A stretch of 64,000 nt of DNA. Origin: Streptococcaceae bacterium. GTDB taxonomy: Bacteria; Bacillota; Bacilli; Lactobacillales; Streptococcaceae. The stretch is taken from positions 1 through 64,000 of the forward strand of contig JAKVKP010000011.1 in NCBI GenBank assembly GCA_022484805.1, in the 5' to 3' direction. Position numbers and translations under genes: made by a program. This document shows positions 37,110-45,314 of the stretch, one piece after another; the first letter of the stretch is position 1, and each line of letters starts with the position of its first letter. The notes below the pieces were generated by a model. That model saw only the letters and a list, made by a program, of their open reading frames with translations. It had not been told where the DNA came from and searched no databases.

Positions 37110-37628
37110 TTATAAAAGACTATTACCTTGCTTAGTGATTTCATAAATTTCATCATATTTTTTCTCTATCAATGGATTGAGACTTTTGGTTTTCTTTAAC
37201 CGAAAGTGATTAAATGCAAAGTATGGTATCACCCAACCCGCAAAGCCTGGAATTGCCAAAATAATCATTAATAAGGTCATATTGGCATTGATTGCAAACA
37301 CCGAACCTGCCATGAATGCTGTCCCTAATACACCAATCGTAAAAGCAACAATGTAGCCTAAACTTAATTTTTGTTTTTCTAAATTTTGAATTTCTTCAAT
37401 CACAGCATCAAAATGTCGTTGTAGCCGAGTCAACTCCGCTTTATTACGAATTGCTCGATTTCTCTTAAATTTAACTGTCGTTGAATTAATTGCTTGCGAC
37501 GGTACAGAAGTACTGACCAGCTCCCAGCCAAAATTTTCATAGCCGTCAATTATTAATGTTGAAAAATCCTTTGAGACTGTTATATCTCGATACTCATAAC
37601 CAATAAATGTTTCTTTTTTTTCACCCAT
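37110..37628 (-). CDS. Two-span membrane protein, paralogue A
   Basis: A 172-residue protein and paralogue of the gene at 35410. The N-terminal soluble domain has GYEYRDI and YENFGWEL, followed by KFKRNRAIRNKAELTRLQ, a helix, two membrane spans (~90-111, 116-138) and a charged tail. The ATG at 37628 has GAGG 8 nt upstream; another in-frame ATG (37658) has a weaker site. It is the first gene of the peptide-array operon, and two copies of a 42-bp element lie upstream. Function unknown. Confidence 0.7.
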   Translation of the reverse strand: MGEKKETFIGYEYRDITVSKDFSTLIIDGYENFGWELVSTSVPSQAINSTTVKFKRNRAIRNKAELTRLQRHFDAVIEEIQNLEKQKLSLGYIVAFTIGVLGTAFMAGSVFAINANMTLLMIILAIPGFAGWVIPYFAFNHFRLKKTKSLNPLIEKKYDEIYEITKQGNSLL

Positions 37629-37678
37629 CGTTTTATCCTCTTTTTTCTTAGATTTCATATTCTTAATTTACGATGAAG

Positions 37679-37720
37679 TTGTTAATGAAAATCTGCTGAA
37701 TTGTTGCTAAATTGTTAAAC
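37679..37720 (-). promoter_or_regulatory. Putative regulator-binding element 1
   Basis: A 42-bp stretch aligns with 37851-37892. On the minus strand it holds the tandem 11-bp repeat AACAATTTAGC AACAATTCAGC, the direct-repeat arrangement used by OmpR-family regulators. It lies about 50-90 bp upstream of the paralogue A start codon. Confidence 0.5.
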
Positions 37721-37850
37721 GTCAATTCATTTATTAATTTTATTTGTAATCACCATCTTTTCCCCTTCTAATTCATCAGTCTGCTTGAAACAGACTTCAA
37801 TCATTTAGCATTAATAATTAATTTTGCTATAGGTATAATTTATGATTAAT

Positions 37851-37892
37851 TTGTTAGTGAAATAACTCTATTTTGTTGCTGAATTGTTAAAA
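37851..37892 (-). promoter_or_regulatory. Putative regulator-binding element 2
   Basis: TTGTTAGTGAAAT, then TTTTGTTGCTGAATTGTTAAAA, match element 1 (37679-37720) closely over the same 42-bp length. It lies between the cls terminator and the array operon. The rest of the 37629-37945 gap shows only A/T-rich DNA and a small AGTCTG/CAGACT hairpin near 37782. Confidence 0.45.
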
Positions 37893-37906
37893 ACAAACAG
37901 ACAAAA

Positions 37907-37936
37907 AAAAGAAGTGACAGCAACTTCACTTCTTTT
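37907..37936 (-). terminator. Terminator after cls
   Basis: AAAAGAAGTGA and TCACTTCTTTT form an 11-bp stem; on the minus strand it is followed by TTTTTTTTG. It ends the acyltransferase-cls operon before the peptide-array operon. Confidence 0.8.
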
Positions 37937-37945
37937 AACTTATTA

Positions 37946-39481
37946 TTAAAGTAATGGACTGAATGCTCGCAATAAAATATTAATAATTTTATGCAAGGGA
38001 TCTTTCTTTAATTCATCTAAACTAACTCTTCTTGATTCAGCCAAAGTTGCTAGAAAATCAGTCTCAATTTCATTTAAAACAGTATCTTGATAAAGCCAGA
38101 CTGAATTTTCAAAGTGATGCACTAAACTACGGTAATCTAAATTAACAGTTCCAATAATACCTGTTTTACCATCAGCTAAATATATTTTTGAATGAATAAA
38201 GCCTGGTGTATACTCATAAATTTCTACACCTGCATTAAGTAGCCGAACATAATTCGCCCGAGTCATTGCAAAAATAATTTTTTTATCTGGAATTCCAGGT
38301 GTGATAATTTTAACCTCAATTCCTCTTAGCGCTGTCCTCTCAATTGTATTAGCTAATTCATCATCAATGATTAAATAAGGGGTCGTAATATGCACATAAT
38401 GTTTAGCAGAAGCTAGTAAATTAATAATTGCCTGTTTGGAAACATGTCTGCTATAAACTGGGCTTGGTCCGTCACCAAAAGGTAAAACAAAGCTATCGTT
38501 AACAACTGGACGTGCAATGTAATACTTCTTAAAATCAAGTGAGGCATCCAATTGATTTGTGTAAAAATCAATCAAAAATAGGTTAGTCAATTCATTCGTT
38601 GCTTCACCATTCAAGCGAATTCCAACATCCTTCCAGTGACCGAATCTTTCAATTTCATTGATATATTCATCAGCTAAATTGATACCGCCCGTATAGGCAA
38701 TTTGACCATCAATAACCATGATTTTTCTGTGAGAGCGATTGTTAAATTCACTCGACGCTTGTCCCTTTAAAAAGGCAAACGGCACTGTTTCTATCCCCAT
38801 TTGAGTCAAGGTTTCGTAATAGTCTCCCGGCAAGGTCATCATCGTGCCAATGTCATCATAGATTACTTTGACCTCAACACCTTTTGCTACCTTATCCACC
38901 AATATATCTAAAATACTATTCCAGAAGAGCCCTTCTTGAATTATAAAAGACTCAATAAAGATAAATTTTTCCGCACGTTTCAAATCTTGAAGCATTGACT
39001 GAAAAATCGCTTCACCCGATGGAAAATAATCAACTTGCGTATTCATATAAAGACTATTTCCAGAAAGCTTTTCAATCAAAATCGCATCAGCGTAGGCTTG
39101 AGCACTAGATTCTTGTAATTTTTTTCGATAGTTATTGCTAGATTCTTGAAGTGAGCGTTCAGCCTTGTCCATTCTCGCAACATAATTTGAAGACAAGTCA
39201 CGCTTACCGAAAATAAAATAAATCATAAAACCTGCAATTGGTAAGAGAAGGACGACTAATATCCACGGAATCTTGAAATCAGGATTTTCATCTGAGCTTA
39301 CTATGGAACCTAATACAAAAATTTGGGTTAAAATAATCGCGATATCAAAGTATGGCACATATATTTTTAATAATAGAACCATCGCAATAATCGTAGCGGT
39401 CTGTATAAAAGTAACGCTAATCGCTAAAACAAAACGGGTTGGAATTTGCTTTTGCTTAGACACCTCTGCTTCTTTTTTCAT
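37946..39481 (-). CDS. cls: Cardiolipin synthase
   Basis: Joins two phosphatidylglycerol molecules into cardiolipin at the membrane. The 511-residue protein has two N-terminal spans (~18-40, 45-90 region). Two phospholipase D HKD motifs follow: HRKIMVIDG..YTGGINLADEY and HSKIYLADG..IGTVNLDYRS. The start overlaps the upstream membrane protein gene by 26 nt; GGAGG is 14 nt before the ATG, a rather long spacing. Its placement next to the kinase and peptide-array genes links lipid remodelling with that module. Confidence 0.93.
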   Translation of the reverse strand: MKKEAEVSKQKQIPTRFVLAISVTFIQTATIIAMVLLLKIYVPYFDIAIILTQIFVLGSIVSSDENPDFKIPWILVVLLLPIAGFMIYFIFGKRDLSSNYVARMDKAERSLQESSNNYRKKLQESSAQAYADAILIEKLSGNSLYMNTQVDYFPSGEAIFQSMLQDLKRAEKFIFIESFIIQEGLFWNSILDILVDKVAKGVEVKVIYDDIGTMMTLPGDYYETLTQMGIETVPFAFLKGQASSEFNNRSHRKIMVIDGQIAYTGGINLADEYINEIERFGHWKDVGIRLNGEATNELTNLFLIDFYTNQLDASLDFKKYYIARPVVNDSFVLPFGDGPSPVYSRHVSKQAIINLLASAKHYVHITTPYLIIDDELANTIERTALRGIEVKIITPGIPDKKIIFAMTRANYVRLLNAGVEIYEYTPGFIHSKIYLADGKTGIIGTVNLDYRSLVHHFENSVWLYQDTVLNEIETDFLATLAESRRVSLDELKKDPLHKIINILLRAFSPLL

Positions 39482-40076
39482 AATATAACAACCAGCCTCC
39501 TAACCCAATAATTATTAATGATATTAGTATACCAAAATAAGCTGATATTTGAACTGCATCAGTCACATTTTCATATAACAAAATAGTACGCTGAACCAAG
39601 GCGATAGATACCAGTCCATCGGCAAAATTGAATAACTTAAAGGTTTTATTGATCGCACTACTTTGAAAGCTGTGAATAAATAAACCTCTAATCGCTACTC
39701 CTATCTTAACAAAACCAATAAAAGCAAAATTCAGCATTGATTGAATATCTGGTTGTGCAAATTTAACTTGATTTAGAATAAGCCAAACATTGATTACAAT
39801 AAAACTAAAACCAATTATAAGAAAGAGAAGAGCAGAGATATTCAATTTGAATGCATCTTGACCAGATTTCATAACCAAATGTAATTTGCCCAAAACAAGA
39901 AAAACATAATAAATAACCATCAATATTAAATAAAAAGACTGCCCTTCATGACTTAACCAAGCAGTCCAAGCAATCAAAAATATATTAATCAGAGTGGAAA
40001 TATAATTCGTCAATTTAATTCTAGTTGTCCTATCTTTTAAACGATGTTTAATAAAAGATAATAAATTATTTAACAT
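39456..40076 (-). CDS. Six-span membrane protein of unknown function
   Basis: A 206-residue hydrophobic protein with about six spans: ~23-43, 48-66, 80-101, 113-132, 150-165 and 176-197. A basic N-terminal segment (KHRLKDRTTRIK) precedes the first. No enzyme or transporter motif was recognised. It overlaps cls by 26 nt and follows the acyltransferase gene, so the three probably form one operon. Confidence 0.65.
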   Translation of the reverse strand: MLNNLLSFIKHRLKDRTTRIKLTNYISTLINIFLIAWTAWLSHEGQSFYLILMVIYYVFLVLGKLHLVMKSGQDAFKLNISALLFLIIGFSFIVINVWLILNQVKFAQPDIQSMLNFAFIGFVKIGVAIRGLFIHSFQSSAINKTFKLFNFADGLVSIALVQRTILLYENVTDAVQISAYFGILISLIIIGLGGWLLYYEKRSRGV

Positions 40077-40195
40077 TATTATTCCTCATTTATAATCTAA
40101 TAATTCTATTTTATGTATATTAATAATCATATCATTAATCATATAGTAACTTATCATTATCAATTGAATTATAAAATCTATTTGTCCGAAATTTA

Positions 40196-41491
40196 TTAAG
40201 CATCTACTTTCTGGCATTGATCTTTCGGTACATTGATTATTTTAGTCTCTTCAAGCTGATATTGAATTTTTAATTGATTTAAATTTTCAATAAATTGATT
40301 AATATACTTGGAGTCATCGAAGCTTTGTAGAATATCAATAAAGAAATCATTATCCGTTGCTAAAATCTCTATTGAAAGACCGCGAGTACCGCTTGTATAG
40401 GTATGGATACTTTCAATTTTTCGTTCAATTGCTCCTAAATTAATTTTTCCAATATAACTCAAAATAAAGGTGTCAGACAATAAATTATCAAAAAAAGAAA
40501 GTGCCTCTTTCTTAGCCTGATAATTATCTAATGAGTCAAGTTGTTCACTTAAGCCTTGAATTTTTTTAAGCTCTTGCTGTAAATTTTCCTGCTTTTTATA
40601 ATTCTGCAATTGCTGGCGATAGCTTTGAATGGTCTTTTCAACATTTACTCCGTCTTCCGCCTCAAAGTTTAAAGATAGACTACTCACACAATTCCTAAAG
40701 CTATTCTCAATCCCCACACCTGCTCGTAAATCCACAATTAAATTGCAATTGACAGCATCGGGTTGATTATTCAATTTTTCTTTATTAATCGCTTTGGAAA
40801 AAAGAAAGGCAAATGCTAGAGCGGGAGTCGCGCCAATTGATTTTGAATAGTTCAAAAATGATTGACTATTAATTTTTAAAGGCGTTCTGTGTGAAAATGA
40901 AGATTGCGTTTCTTGTTCAGCCGCTTCTGGTAACGAGTAACCTTTTTTGATAATTTCCACTTTTTCTGCTGTTGAATTTTGCACAATATCAATAAAACCA
41001 GGTTCCTTTAACTCGTGCAATAAATAGGGTGAGTCTGCTTTTTGAACATCAACATCTAAAAAAAGTGTGTCATATCTCAACGTCGAATAGTAATACAATA
41101 AAGTTCTAACAAAAGGCATAATACCACGACCATCACATAGCCCATGATGATAGCTTATAAAAATTTTATTTTGCCAAAAATGTAAATCTATCAAATGGTA
41201 ATTGGTTGTTTGCCCACCAAGTGAAAGCAGCGTAGCGCTCTTTCTAATTATTAACGGTTTATTATTTTCAATAAGATAAAAGTCACCATCAATCTCTTTG
41301 AAGCTTTGCATTAAATAATCAAATCTCTGTAATGCTTTCTCAGCTGCTTTTTCTAAGTGCGATTGATTAATCGTATCCTTCATTTTAATTTCAATAACCA
41401 TGCTCTCAAAACCATCTTTACGATATAAAAAAGATTGACCTGTTCTAATTTTTTCACTCTGTTTTAATTCAATATTTTTAGTCTGTGTCAT
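40196..41491 (-). CDS. Condensation-fold (HHxxxDG) acyltransferase-like protein
   Basis: A 431-residue protein of the CoA-dependent/condensation-domain acyltransferase superfamily (alcohol acetyltransferase or PapA-like). The signature HHGLCDG occurs near residue 117 with the catalytic second His. A further superfamily-like block, NLIVDLRAG, is near residue 250. No peptide-synthetase modules adjoin it, so it is a stand-alone enzyme. Its neighbours are a six-span protein and cardiolipin synthase, suggesting a lipid or membrane-associated acceptor. AGGAG precedes the ATG. The acyl donor and acceptor are unknown. Confidence 0.7.
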   Translation of the reverse strand: MTQTKNIELKQSEKIRTGQSFLYRKDGFESMVIEIKMKDTINQSHLEKAAEKALQRFDYLMQSFKEIDGDFYLIENNKPLIIRKSATLLSLGGQTTNYHLIDLHFWQNKIFISYHHGLCDGRGIMPFVRTLLYYYSTLRYDTLFLDVDVQKADSPYLLHELKEPGFIDIVQNSTAEKVEIIKKGYSLPEAAEQETQSSFSHRTPLKINSQSFLNYSKSIGATPALAFAFLFSKAINKEKLNNQPDAVNCNLIVDLRAGVGIENSFRNCVSSLSLNFEAEDGVNVEKTIQSYRQQLQNYKKQENLQQELKKIQGLSEQLDSLDNYQAKKEALSFFDNLLSDTFILSYIGKINLGAIERKIESIHTYTSGTRGLSIEILATDNDFFIDILQSFDDSKYINQFIENLNQLKIQYQLEETKIINVPKDQCQKVDA

Positions 41492-41556
41492 CCTGTTAGC
41501 TCCTTAATTTAGAATGACTAAATTCTATAATCCAGATATTTACAAATTATTGTCAA

Positions 41557-41576
41557 GTTGTTGCTAAAATATTAAT
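41557..41576 (-). promoter_or_regulatory. Putative regulator-binding element 3
   Basis: GTTGTTGCTAAAATATTAAT resembles the core of elements 1 and 2 (TTGTTGCTAAATTGTTAA). On the minus strand it ends directly before a TTGACA that could be the -35 box of the acyltransferase operon. Confidence 0.4.
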
Positions 41577-41620
41577 AACTAGAGCATACTAATCAATTTA
41601 AAAATTAGGCTAATAAAAAA

Positions 41621-41646
41621 ACCAAAATGAAAAACTTCATTTTGGT
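41621..41646 (-). terminator. Terminator after the DUF59 gene
   Basis: ACCAAAATGAA pairs with TTCATTTTGGT around a 4-nt loop, followed on the minus strand by TTTTTTTATT. Confidence 0.85.
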
Positions 41647-41670
41647 AAAAATTTTTATTTAAAAGCTAAG

Positions 41671-42015
41671 TTAATTTGGATTAACACCTAAAGCAATACG
41701 ACCAAAGCGACTAATTCGAGTAATTTTCCAGGCTGGAGACCAAACAATTTCGACAGCCACAACATTAATACCTTCAATCTCTGATAAATTCTGCTGAATT
41801 TCAGCTGGAACAGAATCAATACAGCCACAGCCAGCACCTGTAAAGGTAAGTACCACCTTGCAGCGACCGTTCTCATCCAGATTAATTTCATAAATCAATC
41901 CTAAATTATAAATATCAAGTCCAATTTCTGGGTCCATGATGGTTTCTAATTTTTCGACTAGTATTTCTGCATATTCACTAGCCAATTCATTTATTTTTAT
42001 ATCTTCGCGTATCAT
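41671..42015 (-). CDS. DUF59/MIP18 family iron-sulfur assembly protein
   Basis: A 114-residue protein of the MIP18/SufT-like family, whose members help mature Fe-S proteins. It shows the pattern LETIMDPEIGLDIYNLGLIYEI, a VLTFTGAGCGCIDSVPAE segment with two cysteines, and a C-terminal VWSPAWKITRIS motif. It is divergent from ilvD, which encodes an Fe-S dehydratase, making a role in IlvD maturation plausible but unproven. Confidence 0.85.
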   Translation of the reverse strand: MIREDIKINELASEYAEILVEKLETIMDPEIGLDIYNLGLIYEINLDENGRCKVVLTFTGAGCGCIDSVPAEIQQNLSEIEGINVVAVEIVWSPAWKITRISRFGRIALGVNPN

Positions 42016-42131
42016 TAAACACCCCTTTAAATAATGTAATATGGTCTATTTCACCATGAAAACCAACATTTAACAAGTATTTTTAGTCTCTTTTTTCAAT
42101 TTTTTTTAATTATTTTATTATTCTTAAATGA

Positions 42132-42160
42132 TTGACCTTTTTAATAAAATAAGCTTAAAT
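42132..42160 (+). promoter_or_regulatory. Probable ilvD promoter
   Basis: TTGACC (42132-42137) and TTAAAT (42155-42160) are 17 bp apart, about 50 bases upstream of the TTG start. No T-box motif is visible in the short leader. Confidence 0.55.
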
Positions 42161-42211
42161 AGATGAGTATAAGCATAAAAAATCAGAAAATTCAGAAAGG
42201 GGGCATTTTCC

Positions 42212-43924
42212 TTGAAACAAGAAACAGCAAATAAAGATATCCGTATTCGTAGCCACGTCTATGATAGTATGGTTAAATCGCCCAATCGCGCCATGTTGCG
42301 GGCAACAGGAATGGATGATGAATCATTCAAAAAACCAATTGTCGGTGTCATCAGTACTTGGGCAGAAAATACCCCATGTAATATTCATCTCCATGATTTA
42401 GGACAGCTTGCCAAAGAAGGCGTTGTAACAGCAGGAGGCTGGCCAGTCCAATTCGGAACAATTACAGTTGCTGATGGTATTGCCATGGGTACACCTGGTA
42501 TGCGTTTTTCTCTACCTTCTCGTGACGTTATTGCAGACTCCGTTGAGACAGCAGTCAGTGGTCATAATTGCGATGCGTTTGTTGCAATTGGTGGCTGCGA
42601 TAAAAATATGCCTGGCTGTATGATTGCTATTGCCAATACTCAAATCCCTTCTATTTTTGTTTACGGTGGCACTATTGCACCAGGGAAATTAGATGGTAAG
42701 GACATTGATTTAGTCTCTGTTTTTGAAGGAATTGGTAAATGGAATCATAATGACATCACCGCAGAGGAATTACGTCAAATCGAATGTAATGCTTGTCCTG
42801 GACCTGGTGGCTGTGGTGGTATGTATACTGCTAATACAATGGCTTCAGCTATTGAAGCGATGGGTATGAGCTTACCTGGCTCTTCCTCACATCCTGCAAT
42901 CACAGAGGAAAAGCTTAAGGATGTGGAAGCCGCAGGAGAAGCAGTCCTAAAATTATTAGAATTAGGTATTTATCCAAAGGATATTATGACTCGTAAGGCC
43001 TTTGAAAATGCAATTACTGTTGTCATGGCTTTGGGTGGTTCAACTAATGCTATCTTACATTTAATGGCAATGGCACATGCTGCCAATGTCGATTTAACAC
43101 TGGATGATTTCAATGATTTTCAAGAAAAGGTACCACATCTTGCCGATTTAAAACCAAGTGGACAATACGTCTTCCAAGACCTTTATGAGGTCGGTGGCGT
43201 TTCTGCTGTCATGAAATATTTATATGAAAATGGATTTATTCATGGCGATTGCTTGACTGTAACAGGTAAAACAATTGCTGAAAATCTCGCTGAGGTACCA
43301 TCACTAAAAGCTGGTCAAAAGGTCATCATGCCTTTAGAAAATCCCAAACGAGCAGACGGTCCATTAATCGTTTTACACGGTAATCTCGCACCTAAGGGAG
43401 CTGTTGCCAAAGTTTCTGGTGTAAAGGTACGTCGTCACGTTGGACCAGCCAAGGTCTTTAATAACGAAGAAGCGGCTATTGAAGCTGTTTTGGCAGATGA
43501 AATTGTCGACGGTGATGTTGTTGTTGTACGCTATGTTGGGCCAAAAGGTGGGCCAGGTATGCCTGAAATGCTTTCACTTTCAAGTATGATTGTCGGAAAA
43601 GGGCAAGGTGAAACAGTGGCTTTAATTACCGATGGTCGTTTTTCAGGTGGTACATATGGTCTAGTTGTAGGTCATATCGCACCAGAAGCGCAAGATGGTG
43701 GGCCAATTGCTTTCTTAAAAACAGGCGATATTGTGACCGTAGACCAAGATACAAAAGAATTGACAATGCAAGTCTCTGAGGAAGTATTAGCGGAACGTCA
43801 AAAAGAAACTGTTATTCCACCGCTACACTCTAGAGGGGTATTAGGTAAATATGCGCATATCGTTTCTAGTGCAGATAAAGGTGCAATTACTGACTTTTGG
43901 CATAAGGATGAATCAGAAAACTAA
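42212..43924 (+). CDS. ilvD: Dihydroxy-acid dehydratase
   Basis: Dehydrates 2,3-dihydroxy-isovalerate and -methylvalerate in branched-chain amino acid synthesis, using an Fe-S cluster. The 570-residue protein has the cluster cysteines in [10 protein letters not shown] and [19 protein letters not shown], and the C-terminal TDGRFSGG(T)YG motif with the catalytic Ser region. The TTG start has GGGGG upstream. It stands alone, with a terminator directly after it; ilvBNC, ilvA and leu genes are absent nearby. Sugar-acid dehydratases (Edd/IlvD superfamily) are alternatives, but the motifs and length fit IlvD. Confidence 0.92.
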   Translation: MKQETANKDIRIRSHVYDSMVKSPNRAMLRATGMDDESFKKPIVGVISTWAENTPCNIHLHDLGQLAKEGVVTAGGWPVQFGTITVADGIAMGTPGMRFSLPSRDVIADSVETAVSGHNCDAFVAIGGCDKNMPGCMIAIANTQIPSIFVYGGTIAPGKLDGKDIDLVSVFEGIGKWNHNDITAEELRQIECNACPGPGGCGGMYTANTMASAIEAMGMSLPGSSSHPAITEEKLKDVEAAGEAVLKLLELGIYPKDIMTRKAFENAITVVMALGGSTNAILHLMAMAHAANVDLTLDDFNDFQEKVPHLADLKPSGQYVFQDLYEVGGVSAVMKYLYENGFIHGDCLTVTGKTIAENLAEVPSLKAGQKVIMPLENPKRADGPLIVLHGNLAPKGAVAKVSGVKVRRHVGPAKVFNNEEAAIEAVLADEIVDGDVVVVRYVGPKGGPGMPEMLSLSSMIVGKGQGETVALITDGRFSGGTYGLVVGHIAPEAQDGGPIAFLKTGDIVTVDQDTKELTMQVSEEVLAERQKETVIPPLHSRGVLGKYAHIVSSADKGAITDFWHKDESEN

Positions 43925-43948
43925 ACTGAATTCACATAATTAAGTATT

Positions 43949-43992
43949 AAAATAGCATAAATAACGATTTTACGTTATTTATGCTATTTTTT
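43949..43992. terminator. Terminator after ilvD (also serving EIIA)
   Basis: AAAATAGCATAAATAACG and CGTTATTTATGCTATTTT form a ~17-bp stem with A/T tails on both sides, between convergent genes. Confidence 0.9.
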
Positions 43993-44007
43993 ATTTATTC
44001 ATAATAT

Positions 44008-44490
44008 TTACTTTTTTTGCAACGTACCAATTTTTTGACCATGAGCATGCTTCCCTAATTCTACTACTGGTTTTCTCTTCTCAAGCTCTGGAAAAACAAC
44101 AATGACCATAGTACTCTTATTTTGTGAAGCAATGAAATCGAAATTAACTTTTGCTAAGGGTTGATTTTGATTAAATAAATCCCCTTCCTTAACTAAAATT
44201 TCAAAGCCTTCGCCGTTCAGTTCAACCGTATCTAGCCCGATATGAATTAAATATTCAATACCAGTAGGTGTATAAAGTGATATGGCATGCTTTGATGGAA
44301 AGATAGCTTTAACCTCACCATCGAAGGGCGCATATACCGATTGACTTTCTGGTATGACAGCAAAGCCATCTCCCATCATTCTTTGACTAAACACCTCATC
44401 TGGAATTTGTTCAAGTGACACAATCTCACCATCAACCGGTGAGTAAATAAAATAGTCTTTTCGATTTAAAAATTCAAACACAAGACTCAC
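44008..44490 (-). CDS. PTS EIIA component, glucose family
   Basis: A 160-residue soluble phosphocarrier that receives phosphate from HPr and passes it to an EIIB. The phosphorylated His is in LIHIGLDTVEL; the other active-site His lies in FPSKHAISL. The beta-sandwich pattern SPVDGEIVSLEQIPDEVFSQRMMGDG is typical of Crr/EIIA-Glc. It is the last gene of the phosphorylase operon (4-nt overlap with the HAD gene) and probably serves the EIICB encoded at 48896, which has no EIIA domain of its own. Confidence 0.93.
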   Translation of the reverse strand: MSLVFEFLNRKDYFIYSPVDGEIVSLEQIPDEVFSQRMMGDGFAVIPESQSVYAPFDGEVKAIFPSKHAISLYTPTGIEYLIHIGLDTVELNGEGFEILVKEGDLFNQNQPLAKVNFDFIASQNKSTMVIVVFPELEKRKPVVELGKHAHGQKIGTLQKK

Positions 44491-45314
44491 TCCTTATCAT
44501 AGTTACCATTCAATATTTCTTCAATTTTTAATAAAACGGCTTGTTCATTATTAGTACCAATTACTTCATCTGCAAGTGCCTTAATTTCTGGCTTGCCATT
44601 AGCCATTGCAAAAGAAACACCACTCTTTACAATCATTTGAGCATCATTCATATTGTCGCCGAAGCTTGCCACATCTTCAAATGAAACATCAATATGCTTT
44701 AATAATCGCTCTAAACCAGTTCCTTTGTTAACACCTTTTACCACAACATCGACTGCAATATGACCACTTGTTACTGCGTATAATGTTTGATTAAAATATT
44801 GATTAATCATTGCCACACAGTCATTAACAACTGACGGATTGAAATTAAATGCTAATTTTAAAATTGGTTCCTCAATTTGACTAAAATCATCAACCTCTAC
44901 TATATCTTGATAGAATAAGCTAATTTTTTCTTTGTAGAAGCGATTATATTTTTTTAAATAATAGGCGTTCTGACTACCAGACATGGTTAAAAAGGTGTCC
45001 TTAAATAAAGGATTTTTGTCAATTATTTCTAATAAAGACGTCAATTCTGCCTGTGGAATAAATTGCTGAGAGATTGTTTGATTACAGTAAACAATATTGG
45101 CACCATTTTCGGAAACAATACCTATATTTTCGGAAATTTTTGGAAAAAGAGCTCTTATTCGCTGAATTTGATTGCCAGATGAAACAATAAACAATCGGTT
45201 TTGCTCACACATTTTTGAATAGATTTTCTGAAAAAAAGCGTCATCATAGCTGCGCTGATCATCTAAAAACGTACCATCCAAATCTACAGCAATACATTTA
45301 ATCAATTCGCTCAC
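44487..45314 (-). CDS. HAD superfamily Cof-type phosphatase
   Basis: A 275-residue Cof/HAD-IIB hydrolase. Motif I is AVDLDGTFLDD with the nucleophile Asp, motif II is VSSGNQ, and the later motifs are K193 region VNKGTG and GDNMNDAQM. Such enzymes dephosphorylate sugar phosphates. It overlaps glycerate kinase by 17 nt and EIIA by 4 nt. In this operon it could remove a PTS-added phosphate from the sugar before or after phosphorolysis; this is inference. Confidence 0.88.
   Translation of the reverse strand: MSELIKCIAVDLDGTFLDDQRSYDDAFFQKIYSKMCEQNRLFIVSSGNQIQRIRALFPKISENIGIVSENGANIVYCNQTISQQFIPQAELTSLLEIIDKNPLFKDTFLTMSGSQNAYYLKKYNRFYKEKISLFYQDIVEVDDFSQIEEPILKLAFNFNPSVVNDCVAMINQYFNQTLYAVTSGHIAVDVVVKGVNKGTGLERLLKHIDVSFEDVASFGDNMNDAQMIVKSGVSFAMANGKPEIKALADEVIGTNNEQAVLLKIEEILNGNYDKE

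Noticed and set aside
37781-37796. AGTCTG/CAGACT hairpin as a terminator
   Set aside because: The stem is only 6 bp and no T-run follows on either strand.
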